Assembly: GCF_041429785.1 (NCBI RefSeq)
Contig: NZ_CP163423.1
Coordinates: 1,178,001 to 1,242,000 of the forward strand
Length of the DNA: 64,000 bases
From: Fretibacter rubidus
GTDB lineage: Bacteria > Pseudomonadota > Alphaproteobacteria > Caulobacterales > Maricaulaceae
Direction of reading: 5' to 3'
The translations under genes were made by a program, and so were the position numbers. The notes under the pieces were generated by a model. The model did no database searches. It was not told where the DNA came from and saw nothing but the letters and a program-made list of their open reading frames with translations. Below, piece after piece: positions 54,730 to 64,000 of this stretch. Each line of letters opens with the position of its first letter. Positions within the stretch are counted from its first letter, which is position 1.

Positions 54730-56051
54730 TGGCAGAGCTTTTACAAGATAAAGACCGGATATTCCAAAACCTTTATGGCCTGAAAGATTGGGGCCTTAAG
54801 GGGGCGCAGGAACGCGGCGCGTGGCAGGGCACAGCGGCGATGCTGGCCCAAGGCAAAGACTGGTTGATTGATCAGACAAAATCATCGGGTCTTCGGGGTC
54901 GTGGCGGTGCGGGTTTCCCAACGGGCCTGAAATGGTCATTCATGCCTAAAGAAGTCGGTAATCGCCCGCATTATCTCGTCGTCAATGCGGATGAATCGGA
55001 GCCCGGTAGCTGTAAAGACCGTGATATTTTGCGCCATGATCCGCATCTGCTGATTGAGGGCTGTTTGGTCGCGTCGTTCGCGATGCAGGCTCATGCTTGC
55101 TATATCTATGTGCGCGGCGAATATATTCTGGAACGCAACCGTTTGCAGGCCGCGATTGATGAAGCCTATGCAGCGGGTCTTGTGGGTAAAAACGCCTGTG
55201 GCTCTGGCTGGGATTTTGATATTTACATGCACCACGGGGCAGGCGCCTATATTTGCGGCGAAGAAACCGCACTGCTCGAAAGCTTAGAGGGTAAAAAGGG
55301 ACAACCGCGCCTCAAGCCGCCATTCCCAGCGGGTGCGGGCCTCTACGGTTGCCCAACAACGGTAAACAATGTGGAATCCATTGCCGTTGTGCCGACAATC
55401 CTGCGCCGCGGCGTGGAGTGGTGGACACAATTTGGTCGCGACAATAACAAAGGCACAAAGGTTTTCTCAATCTCGGGCCACGTCAATACGCCCTGTAACA
55501 TCGAAGAGAGCCTGTCGATCCCGATGAAAACCCTTATCGAGGAATATGCTGGCGGCGTTCGCGGTGGTTGGGATAACCTTAAATGCGTTATTCCTGGCGG
55601 CTCATCCGTGCCACTTTTGCCGAAAGAGATTTGCGACACGGTTTTGATGGATTTTGACGCGCTGCGCGAACATCAATCGGGCCTCGGCACGGCAGCAATG
55701 ATTGTCATGGATAAGTCCACGGATGTGGTCAAAGCCATCGCGCGGCTGTCTTATTTTTATAAGCATGAGAGCTGCGGTCAATGCACACCCTGCCGCGAAG
55801 GTACAGGTTGGATGTGGCGCGTGATGGAACGCATGGTGCGCGGCGAAGCCGACACGTCAGAGATTGATATGCTTCTATCTGTGACGAAACAGGTCGAAGG
55901 TCATACCATCTGCGCGCTCGGTGATGCGGCGGCATGGCCTATCCAAGGCCTTATCCGTCACTACCGCCACGAAATTGAAGACCGCATTGACAATTACCGT
56001 GCGGGCAAGCCCGTCTTTGTGCCTGATGTGGCATCAATGGCGGCGGAGTAG
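54729..56051 (+). CDS. nuoF: NADH-quinone oxidoreductase subunit F
   Basis: 440 residues, the 51-kDa subunit that binds NADH and FMN ([31 protein letters not shown]). The N3 [4Fe-4S] cluster ligands are Cys349, Cys352, Cys355 ([13 protein letters not shown]) and Cys395 (HTICALGD). It starts in a TAATG overlap with nuoE and ends three bases before nuoG. Confidence 0.99.
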   Translation: MAELLQDKDRIFQNLYGLKDWGLKGAQERGAWQGTAAMLAQGKDWLIDQTKSSGLRGRGGAGFPTGLKWSFMPKEVGNRPHYLVVNADESEPGSCKDRDILRHDPHLLIEGCLVASFAMQAHACYIYVRGEYILERNRLQAAIDEAYAAGLVGKNACGSGWDFDIYMHHGAGAYICGEETALLESLEGKKGQPRLKPPFPAGAGLYGCPTTVNNVESIAVVPTILRRGVEWWTQFGRDNNKGTKVFSISGHVNTPCNIEESLSIPMKTLIEEYAGGVRGGWDNLKCVIPGGSSVPLLPKEICDTVLMDFDALREHQSGLGTAAMIVMDKSTDVVKAIARLSYFYKHESCGQCTPCREGTGWMWRVMERMVRGEADTSEIDMLLSVTKQVEGHTICALGDAAAWPIQGLIRHYRHEIEDRIDNYRAGKPVFVPDVASMAAE

Positions 56052-56054
56052 ATC

Positions 56055-58163
56055 ATGTCAGACCTAAGAAAAGTAAATATCGACGGTATCGAATTGGATG
56101 TGCCCGGGGATTTGACCCTGATGCAGGCCTGCGAGGAAGCGGGCGCGGAAATTCCGCGTTTTTGTTACCATGAACGCCTGTCCGTGGCGGGTAACTGCCG
56201 TATGTGCCTTGTCGAATGGGTGGGTGCGCCAAAGCCGCAGGCGTCCTGTGCGCTTCAAGTCAAAGACCTTCGTCCGAACCGTGACGGTACACCGCCCAAT
56301 ATCCGCACGAATAGTGAAACAGTGAAAAAAGCACGCGAAGGCGTGATGGAGTTCCTGCTGATTAATCACCCGCTAGATTGCCCAATCTGTGACCAAGGCG
56401 GTGAATGTGATCTGCAAGATCAAGCTATGGCTTACGGCCGTGACGGATCGCGCTTTGAGGAAAACAAACGCGCAGTCGATGATAAATTCATGGGACCGCT
56501 GGTCAAAACGGTGATGACGCGCTGTATTCAATGCACCCGTTGCGTTCGGTTTATCACTGAAGTCGCTGGTGTTGAGGAAATTGGCCTTGCTGCGCGCGGT
56601 GAGGACGCTGAGATTACGACTTATCTTGAAAAATCACTCACGTCTGAAATGTCAGGCAATGTAATTGATTTGTGTCCCGTCGGTGCGCTGACATCAAAGC
56701 CTTACGCTTTTAACGCGCGCCCGTGGGAGTTAGAGCACGTTAATTCTGTCGATGTTATGGATGCGGTGGGCTCAAACATTCGGGTTGATAGCCGCGCAGG
56801 TGCAGTGCTGCGTATCCTGCCGATTATCAATGACGCGGTGAATGAAGAATGGATTTCTGATAAGACACGGTTTGTGTGGGACGGCCTTGCGCGTCAACGC
56901 CTAGACCGCCCATTTGTGCGTAAAAACGGCAAGCTTGCCGCTGTGGGGTGGGATGAGGCCTTGGCCGTTGTCGCAGAACGCTTGAGCGGTGACGCTAGCA
57001 AAATCGCCGCAGTTGCGGGTGATTTATGCGACGCGGAAAGCCTAAAAGCGCTAAAAGACTTGATGGATAGCCTTGGCGTCAAAAACATCGATTGTCGCCA
57101 AGACGGCTCGACGATTGGGACTGGGGAGCGCAGTTCATATCTGTTTAATTCGACCATTGCGGGGATTGAAGACGCTGACGCTGTCTTGATTATCGGGTCT
57201 GATACCCGTCTAGAGGCGCCGCTGATTAACACGCGCATCCGCAAAGCGTGGAACGCGGGCAGTTTGGATGTCGCCATGATTGGCGAGGCCGTTGATCTGA
57301 CATATCCTTATGAACATATCGGCACAAAGCCATCTGATATTGACGATTTGACTAACTCCACCAAAGGCTTTGCGCGGAAATTGAAATCTGCAAAGCGTCC
57401 GATGATTATTATCGGCCAAGGCGCGTTGTCGCGCAAAGACGGGCCGCAAGTTTTGCGGGCTTGCGCGAAACTTGCAGAAAAATTCGGCATGGTCAGTGCG
57501 GGTTGGAATGGATTCAACGTGCTACATGATGCGGCGTCGCGCGTTGCGGGCCTCGATATGGGCTTTCTTCCAGGTGAGGGCGGCCTTGGCACGACAGAGA
57601 TTTTAGACGCTGCCAAATCGGGTGCGCTTGATACGGTGTTCTTGCTAGGCGCTGATGAGCTTGACACATCAGCCTTGAAAGACACATTCGTTATTTATCA
57701 AGGTAGCCACGGCGATGCGGGGGCACATGTTGCCGACGTTATCCTGCCTGCCGCTGCCTACACTGAAAAAAGCGGGCTATATGTCAACACCGAAGGCCGC
57801 GTACAAATGGGTCTCGCGGCCGTTGCGCCAAAGGGCGATGCCAAAGAAGATTGGGCGATTATTCGCGCGCTATCGGGTCATCTGAACCGCGTGCTACCCT
57901 ATGACAATCTTGATGCCCTGCGTGAATTGTTATTCGCGCAACATCCAAGCTTTGCAGGCCTGGATTACGCGCCAGGTGACGACGCGGTGCCTGCGCTTGA
58001 TTTGAAATCCGTTGGTGAGGCAGGCCACATGTTGGCTGCACCATTTGTGAACCCAATCGATGATTTTTATATGACGAACCCAATTGCGCGGGCGTCAGAA
58101 GTGATGGCGGAGTGCTCGGCCGTCAAACGCGCCGATGACGGCGTCAAAGAGGCGGCAGAATAA
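56055..58163 (+). CDS. nuoG: NADH-quinone oxidoreductase subunit G
   Basis: 702 residues. The N-terminal [2Fe-2S] N1b ligands are Cys37, Cys48, Cys51, Cys65. The N5 cluster has His105 with Cys109, Cys112, Cys118 ([14 protein letters not shown]). N4 is formed by CIQCTRC plus the Cys in DLCPVGAL. The rest is a molybdopterin-oxidoreductase-like fold without cofactor. The extra N7 cluster motif of E. coli-type NuoG is not seen. Its stop overlaps the nuoH start by one base. Confidence 0.98.
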   Translation: MSDLRKVNIDGIELDVPGDLTLMQACEEAGAEIPRFCYHERLSVAGNCRMCLVEWVGAPKPQASCALQVKDLRPNRDGTPPNIRTNSETVKKAREGVMEFLLINHPLDCPICDQGGECDLQDQAMAYGRDGSRFEENKRAVDDKFMGPLVKTVMTRCIQCTRCVRFITEVAGVEEIGLAARGEDAEITTYLEKSLTSEMSGNVIDLCPVGALTSKPYAFNARPWELEHVNSVDVMDAVGSNIRVDSRAGAVLRILPIINDAVNEEWISDKTRFVWDGLARQRLDRPFVRKNGKLAAVGWDEALAVVAERLSGDASKIAAVAGDLCDAESLKALKDLMDSLGVKNIDCRQDGSTIGTGERSSYLFNSTIAGIEDADAVLIIGSDTRLEAPLINTRIRKAWNAGSLDVAMIGEAVDLTYPYEHIGTKPSDIDDLTNSTKGFARKLKSAKRPMIIIGQGALSRKDGPQVLRACAKLAEKFGMVSAGWNGFNVLHDAASRVAGLDMGFLPGEGGLGTTEILDAAKSGALDTVFLLGADELDTSALKDTFVIYQGSHGDAGAHVADVILPAAAYTEKSGLYVNTEGRVQMGLAAVAPKGDAKEDWAIIRALSGHLNRVLPYDNLDALRELLFAQHPSFAGLDYAPGDDAVPALDLKSVGEAGHMLAAPFVNPIDDFYMTNPIARASEVMAECSAVKRADDGVKEAAE

Positions 58164-59266
58164 TGACGCAAGCGATTGAAATAACAAATATTTTTGCCGC
58201 CAGTACGTTTTGGGGTGACCTGTCGCCTTTGGCGTGGTTTGGCTGGAAGTTTGCGCAAGTCTTGATGTTTGTGCTGACCCTGGCGCTGCTTGTGGCGGCG
58301 CTTGTGTTGGCGGACCGTAAGATTTGGGCAGCGGTGCAAATGCGCCGCGGGCCGAATGTCGTGGGGGCGTTTGGTCTACTGCAAACCATTGCCGATGCCT
58401 TGAAATTTTTCTTCAAAGAGATTGTCGTTCCCGCAGGATCTGATCGGTTTCTCTTTATCCTTGCGCCTGTCCTGACGCTTGTTATGGCGTTCCTCGCTTG
58501 GGCGGTTATTCCTGTCGCGCCGGGGTGGGTCATCTCTGACATTAATATCGGTATTCTTTACGTCCTAGCGATTAGTTCCATGGGCGTTTACGGCATTATT
58601 ATTGGAGGCTGGGCGTCTAATTCCAAATATCCATTTATGGGCGCACTTCGCTCTGCCGCGCAAATGGTGTCTTATGAAGTTTCCATCGGGTTTATTATTC
58701 TGACCGTTATCTTCCTCAGCGGCTCTATGAACTTAACAGACATTGTAAACGCACAATCAGGTGGCATGTGGAATTGGAATATGTTCCTTTTAAACCCAAC
58801 ATCGCCGCTGAAACTCGTGCTGTTTCCTGTGATGTTTTACATGGGCATTATGTTCTTTATCTCTGCTTTGGCAGAGAGCAACCGACCACCCTTTGACCTT
58901 CCCGAAGCGGAATCAGAGTTGGTCGCGGGTTATCAGGTTGAGTATTCATCCACGCCGTTTTTGATGTTCTTCTTTGGCGAATATGTGAACATCATGTTGC
59001 TGTGCTCTATGATGACAATTCTGTTCTTGGGCGGATGGCACGCCCCCGTTGATTTTGGCTGGGACAACCCAATCATTCCGCCGTTTATCTGGTTCTTTTT
59101 AAAGACTGCGTTTTTGTTCTTTATGTTTGCCATGGTGAAGGCGATTGTACCCCGTTACCGTTATGACCAATTGATGCGTCTGGGGTGGAAAGTCTTCCTG
59201 CCAACGTCTCTCGCAGCTGTTATTTTTGTGTCGACATATGTCGTCTTTCTTGGCGACAAGTTCTAG
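58163..59266 (+). CDS. nuoH: NADH-quinone oxidoreductase subunit H
   Basis: 367 residues, eight or so TM helices. It links the peripheral and membrane arms and lines the quinone channel. Signatures: [37 protein letters not shown] and [28 protein letters not shown]. Confidence 0.98.
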   Translation: MTQAIEITNIFAASTFWGDLSPLAWFGWKFAQVLMFVLTLALLVAALVLADRKIWAAVQMRRGPNVVGAFGLLQTIADALKFFFKEIVVPAGSDRFLFILAPVLTLVMAFLAWAVIPVAPGWVISDINIGILYVLAISSMGVYGIIIGGWASNSKYPFMGALRSAAQMVSYEVSIGFIILTVIFLSGSMNLTDIVNAQSGGMWNWNMFLLNPTSPLKLVLFPVMFYMGIMFFISALAESNRPPFDLPEAESELVAGYQVEYSSTPFLMFFFGEYVNIMLLCSMMTILFLGGWHAPVDFGWDNPIIPPFIWFFLKTAFLFFMFAMVKAIVPRYRYDQLMRLGWKVFLPTSLAAVIFVSTYVVFLGDKF

Positions 59267-59274
59267 GATCCATC

Positions 59275-59763
59275 ATGGAACGTATTAAACAAATCATTCG
59301 CGGCGCTTTGCTTTTGGAATTTGTCTCTGCCTTTTGGCTGGCAATGAAGTATTTCTTTGCGCCCAAGGTCACGATTAACTACCCGTTTGAAAAAGGCCCG
59401 CTATCACCGCGTTTTCGCGGGGAACATGCGCTGCGTCGTTATCCATCCGGCGAAGAACGCTGCATTGCGTGCAAGCTTTGCGAAGCCATTTGCCCCGCCC
59501 AAGCCATTACCATTGAGGCTGAACCGCGCGAAGACGGTTCACGCCGCACAACGCGTTATGATATCGACATGGTCAAATGTATTTATTGCGGGTTCTGCCA
59601 AGAGGCCTGTCCCGTTGACGCCATTGTTGAGGGGCCGAATTTTGAATTTGCCACCGAAACGCGCGAAGAGCTTTATTATGATAAAGATAAGCTGCTGGCG
59701 AATGGTGATCGGTGGGAGCGAGAAATCGCGAAAAATCTAGCCATTGACGCGCCTTACCGCTAA
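59275..59763 (+). CDS. nuoI: NADH-quinone oxidoreductase subunit I
   Basis: 162 residues from the ATG at 59275, eight bases after nuoH (the open frame upstream lies inside nuoH). Two [4Fe-4S] motifs, N6a and N6b: Cys63/66/69/73 ([11 protein letters not shown]) and Cys102/105/108/112 ([11 protein letters not shown]). The N-terminal amphipathic helices are typical of the TYKY subunit. Confidence 0.98.
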   Translation: MERIKQIIRGALLLEFVSAFWLAMKYFFAPKVTINYPFEKGPLSPRFRGEHALRRYPSGEERCIACKLCEAICPAQAITIEAEPREDGSRRTTRYDIDMVKCIYCGFCQEACPVDAIVEGPNFEFATETREELYYDKDKLLANGDRWEREIAKNLAIDAPYR

Positions 59764-59794
59764 AGAGCGGCCAAGTTAAAGGGGACCTCGAGTC

Positions 59795-60397
59795 GTGATT
59801 GTTACTATTGCTTTTTATATCCTGGCCTTTGTTGCCGTTGCGGCGGCTTTCATGGTCGTCGCGGCGCGCAACCCTGTGCATTCTGTTATGTTTTTGATCC
59901 TGACGTTCTTTAGCGCAGCGGGCTTGTTCCTTCTTATGGGCGCAGAGTTTCTCGCGTTGTTATTGGTTATGGTTTACGTTGGTGCGGTTGCGGTCTTATT
60001 CCTGTTCGTGGTTATGATGCTGGACGTTGATTTCGTCGAAATGAAACAAGGCTTCTTGCAGTATTTACCGATTGGTGCGCTGGTCGCGCTTGTCCTGCTG
60101 ATACAAATGATTTTCGTGGGCGCGGTTTATGTGACAGGTGACAATAGCCAAGCGCTGGCCGAAAACACAACGGGCCGCACAAATCTCGAGCAATTTGCCG
60201 ATGTTCTTTACACACAATATGGGGGCTTCTTTGAAGCTGCGGGTCTCGTTCTTTTGGTCGCTATGATTGGTGCTATTACGCTGACACTGCGCGACCGTGA
60301 CGGTGTCCGTAAACAAGACGCTAACGCTCAAATGGCGCGAACGCGTGAGCAAGGTGTTGAGCTTGTGGACATTGAGCCAGGGCAGGGGATCAAGTAA
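59795..60397 (+). CDS. nuoJ: NADH-quinone oxidoreductase subunit J
   Basis: 200 residues, GTG start with an AAAGGGGA ribosome site nine bases before it. Five TM helices; the conserved [53 protein letters not shown] is typical of ND6-type NuoJ. Stop overlaps the nuoK start as TAATG. Confidence 0.97.
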   Translation: MIVTIAFYILAFVAVAAAFMVVAARNPVHSVMFLILTFFSAAGLFLLMGAEFLALLLVMVYVGAVAVLFLFVVMMLDVDFVEMKQGFLQYLPIGALVALVLLIQMIFVGAVYVTGDNSQALAENTTGRTNLEQFADVLYTQYGGFFEAAGLVLLVAMIGAITLTLRDRDGVRKQDANAQMARTREQGVELVDIEPGQGIK

Positions 60398-60723
60398 TGG
60401 TTATCGGTCTTTCACATTACCTTGTCGTTGCGGCGATGTTATTCACCATTGGTGTTTTCGGCATTTTCGTAAACCGTAAAAACGTCATTATTATATTGAT
60501 GTGCGTCGAGCTTATCTTGCTAGCGGTGAATATCAATTTTGTTGCGTTTTCAACGCATATGGCCGCGATACCGGGCAATGACCCCATAGCGGGGCAAATT
60601 TTCGCATTGTTTATCTTGACCGTTGCGGCCGCAGAAGCCGCCGTTGGATTAGCAATCCTTGTGGTATATTTCCGTAACCGTGGAAATATCGCCGTTGAAC
60701 ATATCGATTTGATGAAGGGCTAG
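60397..60723 (+). CDS. nuoK: NADH-quinone oxidoreductase subunit K
   Basis: 108 residues, three TM helices, ND4L type. Conserved membrane Glu residues are in [14 protein letters not shown] and [13 protein letters not shown], part of the proton path. Slightly longer than the common ~101 residues. Confidence 0.97.
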   Translation: MVIGLSHYLVVAAMLFTIGVFGIFVNRKNVIIILMCVELILLAVNINFVAFSTHMAAIPGNDPIAGQIFALFILTVAAAEAAVGLAILVVYFRNRGNIAVEHIDLMKG

Positions 60724-60734
60724 GGACCACCACC

Positions 60735-62780
60735 ATGTTATTCCAAACGATAGTCTTTGCGCCCCTGATCGGCGCAATCATTGCTGGCGTGTTTGGCCGC
60801 AAGATTGGCGAAAAACCGTCCATGATTGCGTCCACGGCGCTGTTATTCCTATCCGCCGCTTTGTCTTGGGTCGCCCTGATTAAAGTAGGTTTTGGCCACC
60901 ATACGGACACGGTCGAGATTATGCGCTGGATGGATGTTGGTGGACTGAAGGCCAATTGGGCGCTTAAAATTGATACGCTGACGGCTGTTATGCTCGTGGT
61001 CGTGACATCTGTGTCATCGCTCGTGCATCTTTATAGCTGGGGCTATATGAGCGACGATCCGTCCAAGCCGCGTTTCTTCTCTTATCTATCGCTCTTTACC
61101 TTTGCGATGCTGATGCTCGTGACTGCGGATAACTTCATCCAGTTATTCTTTGGTTGGGAAGGCGTGGGGCTTGCGTCATATCTACTGATCGGGTTCTGGT
61201 ACAAAAAACCAAGCGCCAATGCCGCCGCAATTAAAGCTTTCGTGACCAACCGTGTTGGTGACGTCGGCCTTGCGCTAGGCATCATGACCATATTCTTAGT
61301 CTTTGGCTCTGTAAATTTCGACACTGTGTTCGAGCAATTAAAAGACAATAAAGAGATTATCCTGCCGTTCCTCGGCCTAGAGGTGAACGCAATTGAATTA
61401 ATTGCTTTCCTTCTGTTTATCGGCGCAATGGGGAAATCGGCGCAGTTCGTTTTACACGTCTGGCTGCCCGATGCGATGGAAGGCCCGACCCCTGTGTCGG
61501 CCCTTATTCACGCGGCGACCATGGTGACGGCGGGCGTATTCCTTGTCTGTCGCGCTTACCCAATTTATGAGCTCGCGCCCGTGACCTCAGGTCTCATCAC
61601 GGTTGTCGGGGCTTTCACGGCCTTATTTGCGGCAACAGTTGGTCTCGTGCAAAATGATATTAAGCGCGTAATTGCTTATTCCACCTGTTCGCAGCTTGGT
61701 TATATGTTTTTTGCCGCTGGCGTGGGCGCGTATAACGCGGCGATGTTCCACCTTTTCACTCACGCCTTTTTCAAGGCACTGCTGTTCCTGGGGGCAGGCT
61801 CTGTCATTCATGCGCTGCATCACGAACAAGATATGCGTAAAATGGGTGGGACCTATAAAGTTATTCCAGTAACTTACGTAGCTATGATTATTGGCACACT
61901 GGCGCTCACGGGTGTTGGTATCCCATTACTCGGTTGGGGTTTCGCAGGATTTTTCTCTAAGGACGCGATTATCGAGGCGGCCTATGCAGCGGGTGCTGCG
62001 GGCGGTAACGGTGCGGCGGTCTTTGCCTTCTGGGCCGGCGTTGTCGCCGCTCTGATGACGAGCTTTTATAGCTGGCGTCTTATCTTTATGACATTTCACG
62101 GCAAATACCGCGGTGACAAGCATACGATTGATCACGCCCATGAAAGCCCGCAAGTCATGTTAATCCCGCTTTATGCGCTGTCTTTCGGTGCCGTGTTTGC
62201 GGGGGCTTATTTCTACGGCAAGTTTATGGGCTATGACGCGGTCGCGTTTTGGAATGGCGCATTGCCCGGCGGTTATGGATCTGAACCCCACGCAGGCTTG
62301 CTGGCCGCTGATAATTTATATGCGGCCGCGGACACAGGCACAGCGTCAGACGCGGGTCACGGCGGCGGACACAAATATCCGGTTTGGGTGCTGGTGCTGC
62401 CTGTCTTGGTGTCCGCCTTTGGGTTTATCATTGCATGGTTCATGTATATGCGCGGCGAGGGCGCGGCCAAACATATCCGCAATGTCGAAGAGACAGGAGG
62501 CGGCGTGCTTTACCGTTTCCTTCTCAATAAGTGGTATATTGACGAGCTTTATGATGCGACGATTGTGCGGGCCACACGCTGGCTTGGGGATGTATTCTGG
62601 AAAATCGGCGACCAAAAAATAATTGACGGGCTCGGTCCGAATGGTGTGGCCGCTTTTGCAGCAGGTGCAGCGAAGCGCGTCTCAAAGCTCCAGACAGGGT
62701 ATGTCTATCACGCGGCGTTCGTCATGTTGCTCGGTGTGGCGTTGATCATCGCCCTCGTCTTTAGAACAGTGGGAGGCTAG
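60735..62780 (+). CDS. nuoL: NADH-quinone oxidoreductase subunit L
   Basis: 681 residues, the large antiporter-like subunit (ND5). Motifs [52 protein letters not shown] and [19 protein letters not shown] are present. The C-terminal part contains a His/Gly-rich loop ([13 protein letters not shown]) before the final lateral-helix region. Confidence 0.98.
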   Translation: MLFQTIVFAPLIGAIIAGVFGRKIGEKPSMIASTALLFLSAALSWVALIKVGFGHHTDTVEIMRWMDVGGLKANWALKIDTLTAVMLVVVTSVSSLVHLYSWGYMSDDPSKPRFFSYLSLFTFAMLMLVTADNFIQLFFGWEGVGLASYLLIGFWYKKPSANAAAIKAFVTNRVGDVGLALGIMTIFLVFGSVNFDTVFEQLKDNKEIILPFLGLEVNAIELIAFLLFIGAMGKSAQFVLHVWLPDAMEGPTPVSALIHAATMVTAGVFLVCRAYPIYELAPVTSGLITVVGAFTALFAATVGLVQNDIKRVIAYSTCSQLGYMFFAAGVGAYNAAMFHLFTHAFFKALLFLGAGSVIHALHHEQDMRKMGGTYKVIPVTYVAMIIGTLALTGVGIPLLGWGFAGFFSKDAIIEAAYAAGAAGGNGAAVFAFWAGVVAALMTSFYSWRLIFMTFHGKYRGDKHTIDHAHESPQVMLIPLYALSFGAVFAGAYFYGKFMGYDAVAFWNGALPGGYGSEPHAGLLAADNLYAAADTGTASDAGHGGGHKYPVWVLVLPVLVSAFGFIIAWFMYMRGEGAAKHIRNVEETGGGVLYRFLLNKWYIDELYDATIVRATRWLGDVFWKIGDQKIIDGLGPNGVAAFAAGAAKRVSKLQTGYVYHAAFVMLLGVALIIALVFRTVGG

Positions 62781-62782
62781 CC

Positions 62783-64000
62783 ATGTTTGAAGGTTTGCCA
62801 ATTCTATCCCTGATTACGTTCATCCCATTATTGGGTGCGTTGATTTTAATGGGCGTATCTTATTTCTCCCGTTCGGAACAAGCCAAAGCACAAATTGCGC
62901 TTAACGCCCCTTGGGTCGCGTTGATCATTTCGGGCGTTGTCTTTGTGCTGTCTTTACTGCTGGTCATGTCCTTTGACAGATCAACGGCCGATTTTCAATT
63001 TTATGAAGACGCGGCCTGGCTGGGCGGCGGTATATCTTACCGCATGGGCGTGGACGGGATTTCCGTTCTCTTTATCCTACTGACTGCGTTTTTAACACCG
63101 CTTTGTATTCTTGCCAGCGCGACATCCATCAAAGACCGTATGCTGGAATATATGGTCGCGTTTCTCATCTTGGAAACACTGATGATTGGCGTGTTCTGCG
63201 CTATGGATCTTGTCCTGTTTTACCTCTTCTTTGAAGCTGTGCTCATACCGATGTATATCATCATTGGCGTTTGGGGCGGGAAGAACCGCGTTTATGCGTC
63301 GTATAAATTCTTCCTATACACGCTGCTTGGCTCTGTGCTGATGCTCGCAGCCATCTTCTGGATTTATAACTACAGCGGCCAAGTGCTGGGCGAACCAACA
63401 ACCGATATGCGTGTGTTGATGACAGAGGTCAAAATACCGGGCGGCGTACAAAACCTCCTGTGGCTGGCGTTCTTTGCCTCATTTGCTGTGAAGATGCCGA
63501 TGTGGCCCGTTCATACATGGTTGCCCGACGCCCACGTCGAAGCACCGACAGGTGGCTCTGTTATCCTTGCGGGTATCTTGCTAAAACTCGGTGGTTACGG
63601 CTTGCTGCGGTTCTCGCTGCCGCTCTTCCCAGAGGCGTCACTGAGCTTCGCGCCGCTCGTGTTTTGGATGTCCATTATTGCTATTGTCTACACATCGCTC
63701 GTCGCCTACCGCCAGAATGATATGAAAAAGCTGATTGCTTACTCATCAGTGGCCCATATGGGGTTTGTGACCATGGGTATTTTCGCGATGAATGTGCAGG
63801 GCTTGCAAGGCGCGATCTTCCAAATGCTCAGCCACGGGCTTATCTCTGGCGCGCTGTTTTTCTGTGTGGGTGTGATTTATGACCGGATGCACACACGCGA
63901 AATCTCGTTTTACGGTGGTATTGTCAAATATATGCCGGTTTATGCGACGTTCTTCTTGTTCTTTACGATGGCCAATGTCGGCTTGCCGGGGACGTCTGGC
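62783..64000 (+). CDS. nuoM: NADH-quinone oxidoreductase subunit M, cut by window end
   Basis: The ATG at 62783 is six bases after a GGGAGG ribosome site and two bases after the nuoL stop. The frame is open through base 64000, giving 406 residues of about 500. It starts [20 protein letters not shown]. Family motifs are [78 protein letters not shown] and [20 protein letters not shown]4-type antiporter-like subunit. nuoN is expected beyond the window. Confidence 0.98.
   Translation, partial: MFEGLPILSLITFIPLLGALILMGVSYFSRSEQAKAQIALNAPWVALIISGVVFVLSLLLVMSFDRSTADFQFYEDAAWLGGGISYRMGVDGISVLFILLTAFLTPLCILASATSIKDRMLEYMVAFLILETLMIGVFCAMDLVLFYLFFEAVLIPMYIIIGVWGGKNRVYASYKFFLYTLLGSVLMLAAIFWIYNYSGQVLGEPTTDMRVLMTEVKIPGGVQNLLWLAFFASFAVKMPMWPVHTWLPDAHVEAPTGGSVILAGILLKLGGYGLLRFSLPLFPEASLSFAPLVFWMSIIAIVYTSLVAYRQNDMKKLIAYSSVAHMGFVTMGIFAMNVQGLQGAIFQMLSHGLISGALFFCVGVIYDRMHTREISFYGGIVKYMPVYATFFLFFTMANVGLPGTSG

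Overview
The window reads as chromosomal DNA of an alphaproteobacterium, most likely a marine or stalked-type lineage near the Maricaulales (Hyphomonadaceae/Robiginitomaculaceae). The evidence is the tig-clpP-clpX-lon order, a complex I operon with the long alphaproteobacterial NuoE, an orphan ccmI, and the placement of tRNA-Val(UAC) and tRNA-Asp(GUC) between lon and nuo. The lineage call is inference; no rRNA is present.

Layout. 1-1916: end of an alpha-E / transglutaminase / Anbu-protease operon. 1933-5064: double retropepsin-like lipoprotein, cytochrome P450, DedA-type membrane protein. 5338-14531: protein quality control (trigger factor, ClpP, ClpX, Lon) interrupted by a DUF1415 protein, a release-factor-like protein and an ABC1/UbiB-family kinase-like protein. 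14683-16264: a visibly AT-rich patch with a small lipoprotein and an AbiTii-type defence gene. 16407-17308: two tRNAs flanking a 2OG-Fe(II) oxygenase. 17486-23479: a ~2000-residue cadherin-like/VCBS adhesin with N-terminal RTX repeats. 23610-38276: two divergent operons that look like a complete electron conduit (10-heme LVIVD protein, outer-membrane barrel, double GlcG/HbpS lipoprotein, 5-heme c554-like protein; then an FAD/cNMP/ferredoxin fusion, a di-heme b-type membrane protein and an FHA-TM-10-heme protein). 38321-44869: cyclic-nucleotide signalling and envelope genes (CpdA-like phosphodiesterase, bestrophin, CHASE2 cyclase, Slam-like barrel, FecR protein). 44959-49602: GdhA, CcmI, acyl-CoA dehydrogenase, HSL-type hydrolase. 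49808-64000: nuoA to nuoM (cut by the window end), with two extra genes inside the operon, one between nuoC and nuoD and one between nuoD and nuoE.

How it fits together. In many alphaproteobacteria lon, hupB, tRNA-Val, (tRNA-Asp) and nuoA lie close together. Here hupB is not seen between lon and tRNA-Val (the AbiTii patch is there instead), and about 32 kb of accessory genes separate tRNA-Asp from nuoA. The most interesting part of that expansion is the 23.6-38.3 kb redox cluster. Its cytoplasmic module carries two cyclic-nucleotide-binding domains, its inner-membrane/periplasmic cytochrome carries a cytoplasmic FHA domain, and a phosphodiesterase and a class III cyclase are encoded next door. 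I propose a signal-gated electron pathway from a cytoplasmic flavoprotein to the cell surface. This is inferred from domains and gene order; direction of electron flow and partners are unknown.

No spacer between genes exceeds about 300 bases. No insertion sequence, transposase, integrase, CRISPR array or rRNA gene was seen.
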